Shown in pieces: positions 1 to 8,269 of a DNA stretch of 37,265 nt. A program made the position numbers and the translations under genes. Numbering within the stretch: the stretch's first letter is position 1; each line of letters starts with the position of its first letter. The DNA lies in assembly GCF_001544755.2 (NCBI RefSeq), contig NZ_FCOF02000055.1, positions 1-37,265 of the forward strand, read 5' to 3'. Below the pieces are notes generated by a model. The model did no database searches. It was not told the origin of the DNA and saw only the letters and a program-made list of their open reading frames with translations. Source of the DNA: Caballeronia catudaia. GTDB taxonomy: Bacteria; Pseudomonadota; Gammaproteobacteria; Burkholderiales; Burkholderiaceae.

Positions 1-27
1 AAGCATGAAGGGATTGAACCGAAAAAC

Positions 28-131
28 CGGACATTTCTAACGAGCCAGCCATCGGACATTTCAATTTAGCCGTGACATTATGTGTAGGTCCCAGATAGAA
101 ATGTCGCGTTTCTGCCAGATAGAAATGTCGC
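28..131. repeat. Clustered short direct and inverted repeats, probable insertion-sequence end
   Basis: A 17-bp direct repeat, CCAGATAGAAATGTCGC, occurs at 91-107 and 115-131. Its core AAATGTC is the reverse complement of GACATTT, which occurs in two CGGACATTT copies at 28-36 and 53-61. Four copies of one heptamer, two in each orientation, within 105 bp are not chance. Multiple short subterminal repeats of this kind are typical of the ends of some IS families (IS21- and IS481-like). No transposase is visible inside the window, so this is either the edge of an element lying to the left or a remnant. The stretch 132-345 holds no credible gene. Confidence 0.4.
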
Positions 132-345
132 CTTTTAGCGTAGGTTCGCCGCCATACACCGCCAAAACCTCTCGCCACCGACACCTATAATCGATCCAAC
201 AAAATTGCCCACGAGCATTTCAAAGATTGTCGACTTATCAAAGCTTCGCGCAAATTTTTGAAATTTTGATGAGAACGGTCGACGTCCGGTGCGCCGCGGT
301 ACGCGCGCGCAATAATCCCGCTTCGGTAAATCGGCGCGCATTCCC

Positions 346-1737
346 ATGATCGAACACTACGAGCAACTTCCTCAAAAATTTTACGCCGGCGAGATCGAGG
401 AATGCTTCCGCTTTCTCGACGAACGCAACGCGCAAGACGGACACACCCCCGAACACTGGCACTGGCGCGCGGTCACGCACCTGCGTGCCGGAGATTTTCT
501 GAAGGCGCTCGAGATCTGCTGCAACCTCACCCGGCTCTCGACGTTCAAGTTTCAGATTCATTGCCTGTATGACGTGTGCGCGCATCTCGGTCTCAAAGAG
601 GTCGCGCTCAGCATGATCGAGTATCAGGCGATCAAGTCGTCCAGCGAGCCGTTGGTCGGCTATCTGTGGCGCGTCTACGGCTGGCATTACGTCGGCGAGG
701 ACGCGCGCGTGCTGCAACTGAGCGCCGAAGGCCTCGACACACATTCGGCGTACGTGCTCGGTCATCATCAGGGCCGCAGCGCGATGCGCCTCAACGGCAT
801 CGCCAACGGCGTCGAATTGATGCATCGCTATTGGTCGTCGCATGAAGCGCGGCGCGTACTGTTCCCGCACGTCGATGTCGAGCAGTACTGGTGCGGACAA
901 CGCGTCCTGCCGGCGCATCTGACAATCGATTCGATCGCATCGGGTTATGGCGATCAGGTGAACTGGGTGCGCTACGCCGGCGCGCTCCAGGCGCTCGGCG
1001 TGCAGATCACGTATGCCGACGGGTCGGACCGGAACTTTCGCGTCGCCATGCCCGAGGGCGAACAGGCGAAATATGCTGAGGCCCTGCGCGCGGCCGGCTT
1101 TACCGTGGCGCCCGGCGTCGCACAATGGACGGAGCCGTTCGCCCTTTTCACGTCGCTCTTTTCCGTGCTTGGCTATGCGTCATCGGAGCGCTATATCGAG
1201 CCGATCGATCCGGGCGCAGTGGATGCGCTCGTCGACGAGATCCGGCGCCGCGCGCGCGGTCGGCGCTGTGTCGGCATCTTCTGGTCGTCGTGCGAGTCGG
1301 CGAACAACTTCGCCAACCGTAGCCTGCGCCTGCCGTATCTCGACCCGCTTTTCAACAACACGGACGACATCTACTGGGTCGTCATGCAGCGCGGCTACGA
1401 GCGCAAGTGCTGGCTGAACGATCCGCGTTCGGCCGATCTCGACCGCTTCACGACGCTCGACCCGTCGATGTCGCTCGCGCAGTCGGCCGCCCTGCTCGAC
1501 CGGCTCGATGAATTCGTCGGCAACGATGGCGTCCTCGCCCATCTCGCCGGCGCGCTCGGCAAGCCAAACTATCTGTTTCTCAACGGAGAGATGGCCGACT
1601 GGCGTTACGAGCGCAATCCGCACCGCACGCCGTGGTATCCGTCGACGCAGCTCGTACGCGCCCGCCGGATGGGCGACTGGGACGATGTCGTCCGCAAGCT
1701 GCGGCAGCTTCTCGCGTCCGGACACTCGCCCGGCTGA
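346..1737 (+). CDS. TPR / glycosyltransferase-like hypothetical protein
   Basis: This is a 463-residue soluble protein with no signal peptide or membrane segment. The N-terminal ~130 residues look alpha-helical and TPR-like (phrases such as HWHWRAVTHLRAGDFLKALE). The C-terminal third carries a run resembling the nucleotide-sugar-binding end of GT9/GT41-type transferases: a DEFVGNDGVLAHLAGALGKP segment near residues 387-406, then a Trp-rich stretch. Family knowledge suggests glycan or protein glycosylation, but no catalytic residue can be assigned, so the function is inference. The start ATG at 346 is the first in frame and no clear ribosome-binding site precedes it. It converges on the CBS-domain gene with a 19-bp gap. 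Confidence 0.7.
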   Translation: MIEHYEQLPQKFYAGEIEECFRFLDERNAQDGHTPEHWHWRAVTHLRAGDFLKALEICCNLTRLSTFKFQIHCLYDVCAHLGLKEVALSMIEYQAIKSSSEPLVGYLWRVYGWHYVGEDARVLQLSAEGLDTHSAYVLGHHQGRSAMRLNGIANGVELMHRYWSSHEARRVLFPHVDVEQYWCGQRVLPAHLTIDSIASGYGDQVNWVRYAGALQALGVQITYADGSDRNFRVAMPEGEQAKYAEALRAAGFTVAPGVAQWTEPFALFTSLFSVLGYASSERYIEPIDPGAVDALVDEIRRRARGRRCVGIFWSSCESANNFANRSLRLPYLDPLFNNTDDIYWVVMQRGYERKCWLNDPRSADLDRFTTLDPSMSLAQSAALLDRLDEFVGNDGVLAHLAGALGKPNYLFLNGEMADWRYERNPHRTPWYPSTQLVRARRMGDWDDVVRKLRQLLASGHSPG

Positions 1738-1756
1738 ATCGCCGGGCCGCCCCGCC

Positions 1757-2263
1757 TCAGGCAAAACGCGCCGCGAGCGTCTGCGGGATCGCACTCCTGC
1801 GCGTGAGCGCGCAAGTCGGCAATTCGGAGCCCGCGCCTCGCACATAGGTTTCGAGCTGGTCGATGGCGAACTGCTGTTCCTCGATCAGATGCCGCACCAT
1901 GTCGCCGATCGAAATCATGCCGACCAGCTTGCCGCCCTCGATCACCGGCAGATGACGGATGCGGTGCTGCGTCATCTGCGCCATGCATTCGTCGGCGGTC
2001 GTCCTCAGGCTCACGAACATGACGGGCGCGGTCATGATTTCGCATACCGTGGTCGTGCGCGAGACCTTGTCCTGCAGGATCACCTTGCGCGCATAGTCGC
2101 GCTCCGTGACGATGCCGCACACCGCGTCGCCCACCGTGACCACGAGGGCACCCACCTCGGCTTTCGACATCAGCGCGACCGCTTCGTAGACGCTCGCCTC
2201 GGCGTCAATCGTATGAACCGTGGTGTCGATCTTTGCCTTCAGGACTTGCTTCACCGTTGCCAT
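1757..2263 (-). CDS. CBS-domain pair protein
   Basis: The protein has 168 residues and consists almost entirely of two tandem CBS modules, roughly residues 10-65 and 75-130. Typical signatures are visible, including GALVVTVGDAVCGIVTERDY in the first and HLPVIEGGKLVGMISIGDMV in the second. Stand-alone CBS pairs bind adenosine nucleotides and act as energy or redox sensors; what it regulates here is unknown. GGAG lies 8 nt upstream of the ATG at 2263 and supports that start. The C-terminal tail beyond about residue 135 is low-similarity. Confidence 0.88.
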   Translation of the reverse strand: MATVKQVLKAKIDTTVHTIDAEASVYEAVALMSKAEVGALVVTVGDAVCGIVTERDYARKVILQDKVSRTTTVCEIMTAPVMFVSLRTTADECMAQMTQHRIRHLPVIEGGKLVGMISIGDMVRHLIEEQQFAIDQLETYVRGAGSELPTCALTRRSAIPQTLAARFA

Positions 2264-2333
2264 TTGCCGTTCTCCGTTGCTGTTTCAGTTGCCGAATCGA
2301 AAAATTCGTCGATGAACCTGGCGCGAGACGCAT

Positions 2334-2657
2334 TCAATCGAAGTCGAAAAGATCGCCGAGGAAGGATTTCTTGCGCCGCGGATGCGCGTGCTCGCCACGC
2401 GGATCGCCGTAGTGATACTGGCCGTCGCGGTGCGGGCGACGCTCGCGATCGTGTTCCCGCGCGTCTTCGCGCTCACGCCACGCGTCGCGCCTGGCTGTCT
2501 GCGCATCCTCGATGGACGCCTGCGCCGCGCGGCGAATGATCTGATCGAGTTCGCCGCGGTCGAGCCACACGCCGCGGCACTGCGGGCAATAGTCGATTTC
2601 GATGCCCTCGCGCACCGTCATCAACAGTTCCGTGGCAGGACATACGGGGCATTTCAT
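2334..2657 (-). CDS. TFIIB-type zinc-ribbon protein
   Basis: The 107-residue product starts with MKCPVC and carries two CxxC knuckles (C3/C6 and C24/C27), followed by a GVWLDRGELDQII segment. This is the signature of the bacterial zf-TFIIB family (PF13453), of unknown function. The remaining ~60 residues are highly charged (Arg/Asp/Glu/His) and end in FLGDLFDFD. I chose the start at 2657 because AAAGGA lies just upstream. An in-frame ATG at 2690 would add 11 residues without a good ribosome-binding site. Confidence 0.85.
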   Translation of the reverse strand: MKCPVCPATELLMTVREGIEIDYCPQCRGVWLDRGELDQIIRRAAQASIEDAQTARRDAWREREDAREHDRERRPHRDGQYHYGDPRGEHAHPRRKKSFLGDLFDFD

Positions 2658-2869
2658 GTCGATTCCTTTCTGATTGCTTTCAATGAACACAATCTAACGG
2701 AAGGTTCGGCATCGAAAAATGCGAGTTTTCGGGTGCGTTACTTCGGAAAATACGAAGCTGCGCGACGGGATGCCCGCAACGCCGACTTGCGATCCATCTC
2801 AAAACGCCGCAAGCTTTCGTTTTGAGACGGCGCGCGGGCGCCGTGACCGCACCACAAAGGCGACCCACC

Positions 2870-3571
2870 ATGCACGACAAATCCACGATGAGCGAAGAAC
2901 GCGACGGCGCCAAGGCGCGCGATCTCCTGTACCTGCTGCAGGGCGCCGACGATTTCAGCCGCCTGGTGTTCCCCGACAGCGAAGCGCTCTTCAAGAGCCT
3001 CGCGCATCAGCAGGCGCCGCACACGCTTTTCATCACGTGCGCGGACTCGCGCGTGTCGCCCGAAATGATCACGCAGACGCGACCCGGCGAGCTTTTCGTG
3101 TGCCGCAACATCGGCAATATCGTGCCGGCTTATGGCGAAATGCTCGGTGGCGTGTCGGCCGTCGTCGAATTCGCGGTTCTCGCGCTCAACGTGAAGCAGA
3201 TCGTGATTTGCGGACACTCGGACTGCGGCGCGATGAAGGGCCTCGCGTCGGGCGCGACCATCGCTGACGAAATGCCGACCGTTCACGCCTGGCTGCGCAA
3301 TGCCGAAGCTGCGCGCAGCGTCGTGATGGCGAGGAAGCTGGAAGAGGAACGCATCGTTGCGGCGATGGTCGAGGAAAACATCCGCCTGCAGTTGACGCAC
3401 CTGCGCACGCATCCGGCGGTCGCGGGACATCTCGCGCTCGGCAAGTTGCAGGTGCAAGGCTGGGTGTACGACATCGGACGCGGCAAGGTCTCGGTATTCG
3501 ACGAAGCCGGCGGCAAGTTCCAGTCGCTGGAGGAAGCGCGCCTGCGCATGCTGCGCGCGGGCCCGCGTTGA
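2870..3571 (+). CDS. Beta-class carbonic anhydrase
   Basis: This enzyme interconverts CO2 and bicarbonate. The 233-residue product has the family hallmarks: CADSRVSPE with zinc ligand C57 and the D59/R61 dyad, then CGHSDCG with H116 and C119 as the other ligands. RNIGNIVP at 79-86 is also conserved. There is no signal peptide, so it is cytoplasmic. The ATG at 2870 follows AAAGG with suitable spacing; a TTG at 2822 would add 16 unlikely residues. It stands alone, with a long palindrome just after its stop codon that can serve as terminator. Confidence 0.93.
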   Translation: MHDKSTMSEERDGAKARDLLYLLQGADDFSRLVFPDSEALFKSLAHQQAPHTLFITCADSRVSPEMITQTRPGELFVCRNIGNIVPAYGEMLGGVSAVVEFAVLALNVKQIVICGHSDCGAMKGLASGATIADEMPTVHAWLRNAEAARSVVMARKLEEERIVAAMVEENIRLQLTHLRTHPAVAGHLALGKLQVQGWVYDIGRGKVSVFDEAGGKFQSLEEARLRMLRAGPR

Positions 3572-3586
3572 AGCTGGAATAGCTGG

Positions 3587-3611
3587 CCGCGCGCGCATTG
3601 CACGCGCGCGG
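3587..3611. terminator. Candidate bidirectional terminator hairpin
   Basis: Perfect 9-bp arms, CCGCGCGCG and CGCGCGCGG, flank a 7-nt loop between the convergent carbonic anhydrase and DUF4142 genes. There is no strong T-run on either side, so intrinsic termination is inferred from stem strength and position only. Confidence 0.45.
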
Positions 3612-3624
3612 TGTGCTCATCGCG

Positions 3625-4170
3625 TTACTGCACGCCCTTCTTCGCGGCGAGATCCTGCGCCATCTTCAGGTGCTGCTGGATGGTCGGCAGCGCCTTCTGC
3701 GCGGCCTTCTTCAGATCGGCGTTCTGGCCTTGATCGATTTCGGTCTGAAACGCCTTCACGGCTTCCTCGTGTCCCTGGACGCCGACCTTCTGGATATACG
3801 CGGCATCGAACTCCTTGCCATGCAAGGACTTGAGCGAGTCCAGCACCGCCGGGTCCGAGTTGTCCTTCGGCACCGTCACGCCGTGCGGCGCGGCCATCTT
3901 GAGCTGCATCGTGAGCTTGGTGTGGTCGATCATCATGTGATGCGCAAAGTTCTTCACGTCCTTGTCCTGCGACTGCTTCGTGGCGAGCTTGGCGGCGTCG
4001 ATTTCGGTCGATCCCGCCGATGACGCCGCCTGCACGAACACCTTGTCGGTCGGCGCCAGTTCGTTGGCCATCGTCGTGCTGGCCGCCTGGGTTTGCGCGA
4101 GCGCGGAAAGCGGCAGCGCGGCGATCAGGCTGGCGGCGAGCGCCGCGCACAGATTTGCATTGCGTTTCAT
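3625..4170 (-). CDS. DUF4142 exported protein
   Basis: The 181-residue protein begins with a Sec signal peptide (MKRNANLCAALAASLIAALP, then LSALA before the cleavage region near residue 25). The mature part is the helical, ferritin-like-length DUF4142 domain, with the pattern FVQAASSAGSTEIDAAKLA and a Lys-rich helix KDVKNFAHHMMIDHTKL. Such proteins are periplasmic or outer-membrane associated, common in soil proteobacteria and of unknown biochemical function. The ATG at 4170 is preceded by GGAGG-like sequence (gaggcctcc on the plus strand). Confidence 0.9.
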   Translation of the reverse strand: MKRNANLCAALAASLIAALPLSALAQTQAASTTMANELAPTDKVFVQAASSAGSTEIDAAKLATKQSQDKDVKNFAHHMMIDHTKLTMQLKMAAPHGVTVPKDNSDPAVLDSLKSLHGKEFDAAYIQKVGVQGHEEAVKAFQTEIDQGQNADLKKAAQKALPTIQQHLKMAQDLAAKKGVQ

Positions 4171-4308
4171 GAGGCCTCCGTGGGCAGTGAATGTTGCGAC
4201 TTTTCAGCAATGCCGATGCCACGCCGCCGCGCGGCCGCTCACGCATCAGGCGCGCGGGATGCTTGTTACACTCGTCCATCGAGCTATCTTTCTTCCAGTG
4301 GGAGCGTC

Positions 4309-4533
4309 ATGCCTGTCTACGATTACGAATGCGCGGATTGCGGCGCGTTCGAAGCCGTCCGCCGCATCGCCGAGCGCGATGAACCCGCCGCCTGTCCACG
4401 TTGTGGCGCGACCGCCGCGCGCGTCACGATCGGCGCGCCGAGCGTCGGCGGCTCGAGCGCGTCCGGCGCCGGCGCGGACGACGCGGGCAGCTATGGCATG
4501 TCCCATCGCGGCGGCTGTCTCTGTTGCCGCTAG
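4309..4533 (+). CDS. FmdB-family zinc-ribbon protein
   Basis: This is a 74-residue protein opening with MPVYDYECADCG, the standard start of the FmdB/CxxC_CxxC_SSSS putative regulatory family. C8/C11 and C29/C32 form a zinc ribbon. The Ser/Gly-rich middle ends in a second cysteine cluster, GGCLCCR. Family members are suspected regulators, but the target is unknown. GGGAG just upstream fits the start, which lies within a longer open frame whose 5' part is not coding. Confidence 0.87.
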   Translation: MPVYDYECADCGAFEAVRRIAERDEPAACPRCGATAARVTIGAPSVGGSSASGAGADDAGSYGMSHRGGCLCCR

Positions 4534-4739
4534 CGTTTCCTTATCGTGCTGGGCACCGCCATTGCAAGGTCAGCGTGGCGTACGCCCCGTGCGGTGCGGG
4601 CGTATCATGCAAGACGACGGTGTGCGGCGCGCAAGGCCGCGCGCAGTCGAGGGCATCGCCATCGCGAGACGCGCGCTGTTGCGTATCTCGCGATGATCGC
4701 GCTTGAGCGTTTTCGAACGAATAACAGGAGGTGATAAGG

Positions 4740-5015
4740 ATGACGGTAGAGTTCAGCGGGCGGCGTCATGTCGTGGCGGCAGCGCGTGTCGCGTTCGAGG
4801 CCAAGGTGGACGGACGCGAGGTCTGGTGCAGCGTCTCCCTCGATGCGCTCAACGATCACTTCGGCAACAGCGGGACGTCTTCGCACGATCTCCTCTCCGC
4901 GTTCGAAGGAGGACGCCTGCAAATCGAGGACGCAGCCCGGCGCGCACTCGAGCGCAATCACGGCCAGTCGGTCGAGCTGGAAACCAACGATTTCAAGGCT
5001 TCCCGAGCCACCTGA
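4740..5015 (+). CDS. DUF1488-like small protein
   Basis: A 91-residue soluble protein with the layout of the DUF1488 family: an N-terminal beta-rich part, a short motif VWCSVSLDALNDHFG, and a helical C-terminus ending in LETNDF. The start is fixed by a near-perfect ribosome-binding site, AGGAGGTGA, a few bases before the ATG. The function is unknown. The 206 bp before it (4534-4739) hold no gene I can support and probably contain the promoter. Confidence 0.75.
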   Translation: MTVEFSGRRHVVAAARVAFEAKVDGREVWCSVSLDALNDHFGNSGTSSHDLLSAFEGGRLQIEDAARRALERNHGQSVELETNDFKASRAT

Positions 5016-5063
5016 CGCGCGGGCGTCGGAGCGGGCGGCGATGCATCGGCAACACCGCCCGCG

Positions 5064-5519
5064 TCATCGGGCATAGAAGCATTCCAATACGTCGAACATC
5101 CACCAGACCGGGCACGGCGTTCTGCAAAAGCCGTCGTATCCCGCTTCGGAAAGTGCATCGCGCGGGTCGCGTTCGGCATCCGCCGCCATCGCGATCAGCA
5201 AGTGATACTCACCATCCTTCCGGTTTTGCGTCAACGCTTCGCGCAACGCGTGCGCGAGCCCGTGATCGCGCCTGTCGCCGATGAGCGTATCGACGAACAG
5301 CACCTGCGGCCGCCACTGGCGTACGAACTGCAAGGCGGCTTGCGCGTCACCAATCTGCACGGACTCGAAGCCGCGCATCGCGAAAAGCAGCGCAAACGAA
5401 TCGCCGACGTTCGATTCCGAATGCACAACCAGCACGCGCCTCGGACCGGAAACCGACACGGTATGCGGATTCCAGATTTCGTAACGCGCGCTTCGAAGAT
5501 CGTACGATCGTTCTTCCAT
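5064..5519 (-). CDS. Degenerate response-regulator receiver protein
   Basis: About 151 residues with a single CheY-like fold and no output domain. The core follows the receiver pattern: RRVLVVHSESNVGD, then PQVLFVDTLIGDRRDHG, then LLIAMAADAE, then AGYDGFCRTPC. The N-terminal acidic pair that binds Mg2+ is replaced by His-Ser, and the conserved Lys of the KP motif is Arg. The aspartate in FVDTL is retained. Phosphorylation is therefore doubtful and a pseudo-receiver role is inferred. An upstream ATG at 5546 is an alternative start. No histidine kinase lies nearby. Confidence 0.7.
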   Translation of the reverse strand: MEERSYDLRSARYEIWNPHTVSVSGPRRVLVVHSESNVGDSFALLFAMRGFESVQIGDAQAALQFVRQWRPQVLFVDTLIGDRRDHGLAHALREALTQNRKDGEYHLLIAMAADAERDPRDALSEAGYDGFCRTPCPVWWMFDVLECFYAR

Positions 5520-5618
5520 ATCGGTCCGGCGAGGCGATGAACGCATGCACCGGTACCGCCAGTCCAGCAAGGTTGAGGCCCGCTTTCATCGCCCGGTTCG
5601 GCGTGCCGCCGCGCGCGG

Positions 5619-6110
5619 CTACCGCGCCGCGAGCAAACCCACGATGAGGCCGCCGACCGCCGCCAGCGCGATCGACTTCCACGGGTTCTCGTGAACGAAA
5701 TCCTCGGTGCCTTCCTTCGCCTGGCGATAGCGGCCCGCGACGACGTCCTGCGCATCCGTCAGCACGACGCGCATGCGCCGCGGCACCGGCCGCGGAGGAT
5801 GGAACTGGCTGCCCTGCCCCTCCGCCATTGCAGACGACGGTTGCGCGAGGACCGTCGGACTATCGCCGCCTTCGAGCACGCTGCCATGCACGTGATACGG
5901 GGCGTATTTCGCAGGTTTGTGCGCCGCGCCGGGCGTGAGCGGCGTCACGCTCGCGGACTGTGCCTGTCCCATGCCCGGCGAGAGCGCCGCGTCCATCGCG
6001 CTCGCCACCGTGCGGCGCGCGAGCGGCGGCTCGTCGGATGGCATCTTATGGATGGGAGATGCGCTCCCGTTTGCATTGTCCACGGCTTTTCTCCAGTTGA
6101 CTGCGTCCAT
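5619..6110 (-). CDS. DUF883/ElaB-type membrane-anchored protein
   Basis: About 163 residues. The C-terminus HENPWKSIALAAVGGLIVGL is the hallmark of the ElaB/YqjD (DUF883) group: an amphipathic helix followed by one C-terminal inner-membrane helix with a glycine motif. Known relatives bind ribosomes or associate with membranes in stationary phase. The first ~90 residues are low-complexity, unlike typical DUF883 proteins, which is odd. The start at 6110 is uncertain, as no good ribosome-binding site is visible; an in-frame ATG at 6206 exists. Confidence 0.65.
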   Translation of the reverse strand: MDAVNWRKAVDNANGSASPIHKMPSDEPPLARRTVASAMDAALSPGMGQAQSASVTPLTPGAAHKPAKYAPYHVHGSVLEGGDSPTVLAQPSSAMAEGQGSQFHPPRPVPRRMRVVLTDAQDVVAGRYRQAKEGTEDFVHENPWKSIALAAVGGLIVGLLAAR

Positions 6111-6231
6111 CGCGCTGCAAAAACATCGTTGGCCTTCCGATGACGCAAGAGTCGCGCCGAATGCACGCCCGGTCAACCCGCCCGTTTGCCGCGCATCGAC
6201 CGCCATGTGGCGGCGCGGCCGTTGGCAATTT

Positions 6232-6251
6232 TTCTCACATAACGGTGAGAA
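6232..6251. promoter_or_regulatory. Inverted repeat in a divergent intergenic region
   Basis: TTCTCAC and GTGAGAA form perfect 7-bp arms around ATAACG. They lie inside the 337-bp gap between the DUF883-like gene (leftward) and the EamA gene (rightward). Position and symmetry suggest an operator; the binding factor is unknown. The rest of 6111-6447 shows no gene. Confidence 0.35.
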
Positions 6252-6447
6252 TTGCTCGTTTGCCGCGGTGTCCGCGCGCGCCTACGATGCGTGGCGTAGA
6301 GCGAAGCCGGAGCGTGTTCCGGAAGAAGCGGCGCAGCATGAGCCGCAGCGCCAGCGCTGCATCTTTCGTTTCACGCCGGGCCGAAACGTCGGCGGCCCGC
6401 GCGCCGCTACGATGGCTTCGCGTTCGACTCCTCTTGCGAAGCCCGCC

Positions 6448-7377
6448 ATGAATCCCGTCAATCTCGCTCAACTGTTCATTCTCGCCGCGCTGTGGGGCGG
6501 CTCGTTCCTGTTCATTCGCGTCGGCGTGACCGATCTCGGCGTCGCGCCGCTGATGGCCTTGCGCGTCGGCATCGGCGCGGCGTTTCTGCTTCTGATGCTG
6601 GTATTGCGCGGCACCGCGCGGCAGGCCGTGTCGACGATGCGCGAGCGGGCCTGGCCGCTTTTCGTGGTCGGCATCCTGAACTCGGCCGCGCCGTTTTGTC
6701 TCTTCGCCTATGCGGAGCTCACGCTGTCGGCGGGCGTCACATCCGTCATCAACGCGACGACGCCACTCTGGGGCGCGCTCGTCGCCTTCTTCTGGCTCGA
6801 CGACCGGCTGACGCGCATGCGTGTCGCGGGCCTCGCGATCGGCTTCGCGGGCGTGCTCGCGCTCGTATGGGACCAGATGTTCGCGCACGACGCGAGCGCC
6901 GTAGCCGTGTCGCCGCTGGCGACTGCGCTCGCCGCACTCGCCGCGCTGGCCGCGACGCTCTGCTACGGCATCGCCGCGAGCTATACGAAAAAGCATCTGA
7001 TGGGCGTGGATTCGCTGACCGTCGCGGCCGGCACGATGAGCGCGGCGACGATCGTGCTGCTGCCCTTCGCGTTCGCCTTCTGGCCTGCGGGCGCGGTGTC
7101 GTTGACCGCGTGGGGCGCGGTGCTCGGGCTGGGCGTCGCGTGCACGGGCGTCGCCTACATGCTGTTCTTTCATCTCATCGCGGTGGCCGGCCCCGCGCGC
7201 GCGATCACCGTCACCTTCGTGATTCCGATCTTCGGCATTCTGTGGGGCGCGCTGTTCCTGGCCGAGCGCGTGTCGGTGGGCATGGCGGGGGCGTGCGCGA
7301 TCGTGCTCGTCGGGACCGCGCTCGCGACGGGCGTCGTGAAACGCATGCCGCTGACTGGCGCGCGTGCAAAGGCGTGA
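6448..7377 (+). CDS. EamA/DMT-family transporter
   Basis: The 309-residue polytopic inner-membrane protein has about ten hydrophobic helices arranged as two EamA repeats. The first repeat opens with LFILAALWGGSFLFIRVGV. The second ends with GILWGALFLAERVSVGMAGA. Members of the drug/metabolite transporter superfamily export amino acids or other metabolites; the substrate cannot be read from sequence. The ATG at 6448 is the first that gives the standard N-terminus. Open frame extends upstream to 5917 but codes no family sequence. It converges on the cupin gene. Confidence 0.9.
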   Translation: MNPVNLAQLFILAALWGGSFLFIRVGVTDLGVAPLMALRVGIGAAFLLLMLVLRGTARQAVSTMRERAWPLFVVGILNSAAPFCLFAYAELTLSAGVTSVINATTPLWGALVAFFWLDDRLTRMRVAGLAIGFAGVLALVWDQMFAHDASAVAVSPLATALAALAALAATLCYGIAASYTKKHLMGVDSLTVAAGTMSAATIVLLPFAFAFWPAGAVSLTAWGAVLGLGVACTGVAYMLFFHLIAVAGPARAITVTFVIPIFGILWGALFLAERVSVGMAGACAIVLVGTALATGVVKRMPLTGARAKA

Positions 7378-7389
7378 CACGGCCTGGCT

Positions 7390-7923
7390 TCAGTGCCAGT
7401 GACGCAGGAGCGGCCCGTCTTCGCCAGCGACCGGATCGCAGCGGGGAAACGGCAGTTCTTCCATCGCGCGGCGTTCCTGCTCGCTGATCGCTTCGCGGCG
7501 AATGTCCCATTGCTGGCCGGGCGGATACGCGCCGACCACCTGAAAGCGACGTCCCGCCGCCAGCAGGCAATGGCCGGTGCCGGCGGGCAGAACGAGCGCA
7601 TCGCCGGCGCTGACCGCGATCACGCGCCCATGCGGGCCGCCGATGATCAGCTCGGCGTCGCCCGATGCAATGCCGAGCGCCTCGTGCGCGGTCGAATGGA
7701 AATGGTGATAGTCGAAGACGCTATCGCGCCATTGCGGCGGCCAGCCGTTCTGCGCGAACAGGGCTTCGAAGCGGCTGGCGCCATCGGATGCGCGGGCATC
7801 GATCGCGCCGCGCCACACGAGCACCGGCAGGCGCGTGTTGTTCGGCACCCAGCCGTTCGGCGGCAGCATGAAATACTCGCAGCGCGCGTCGCGCGCCAGC
7901 AAGCTCAGGGTTTGTTCAGCCAT
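7390..7923 (-). CDS. Cupin-domain protein (YjlB-like)
   Basis: A 177-residue single-domain cupin. The first cupin motif is the His-rich DYHHFHSTAHEALGIASGDA around residues 71-90; the second is GDALVLPAGTGHCLL around 108-121. H74, H76, E81 and H118 are plausible metal ligands. Related proteins (YjlB type) are uncharacterised and probably bind a metal or small acid. AGGAG precedes the ATG at 7923 at good spacing. The 13-bp gap to the convergent transporter stop leaves no room for a separate terminator. Confidence 0.87.
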   Translation of the reverse strand: MAEQTLSLLARDARCEYFMLPPNGWVPNNTRLPVLVWRGAIDARASDGASRFEALFAQNGWPPQWRDSVFDYHHFHSTAHEALGIASGDAELIIGGPHGRVIAVSAGDALVLPAGTGHCLLAAGRRFQVVGAYPPGQQWDIRREAISEQERRAMEELPFPRCDPVAGEDGPLLRHWH

Positions 7924-7984
7924 CTTGCGCTTCTCCTGATAAATCGAGGAAAAGCGCAGCAACCGGTGTTCCAGCGAGCAACGG

Positions 7985-8239
7985 TCAGCGGCCGTGCCAG
8001 TGTCCGCCGCCATTGCTAAAGCCGATGCCGAGCGACACCGACGGCGCCGCGTAATACCCCGGCGCGTACCCATAGCCGTACGCGGGCGCGTAGCCATATA
8101 CCGGCGTCGGCGCGGGTGCGTAACCGTAAGGCGGCGCGTAGACACAACCGCCGAGTGCCGCCGCCAGCACGAGAGCGGCGGATACGCTCATCGAGCGCGC
8201 AACACGCGCCCTGCTTCGAGTTCGAGATGAATTTTTCAT
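7985..8239 (-). CDS. Tyr/Gly-rich small lipoprotein
   Basis: An 84-residue protein with an Arg-rich n-region, a hydrophobic segment and a lipobox ending in LGGC (Cys near residue 32). The mature part consists of repeated YGYAP/VYGYAP units and a His/Gly-rich end, GGGHWHGR. This architecture suggests a lipid-anchored outer-envelope peptide of unknown role. A similar Tyr/Gly-rich protein is encoded 30 bp upstream on the same strand, so the two are likely one operon. Confidence 0.75.
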   Translation of the reverse strand: MKNSSRTRSRARVARSMSVSAALVLAAALGGCVYAPPYGYAPAPTPVYGYAPAYGYGYAPGYYAAPSVSLGIGFSNGGGHWHGR

Positions 8240-8269
8240 GATGATGTCCCGCTCCCGGAATCCCTTTGC

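Noticed and set aside
5917..6447. 5' extension of the EamA carrier frame
   Set aside because: The extra ~177 codons run over the divergent gap and the opposite DUF883-like gene and lack transporter sequence; the family start is at 6448.
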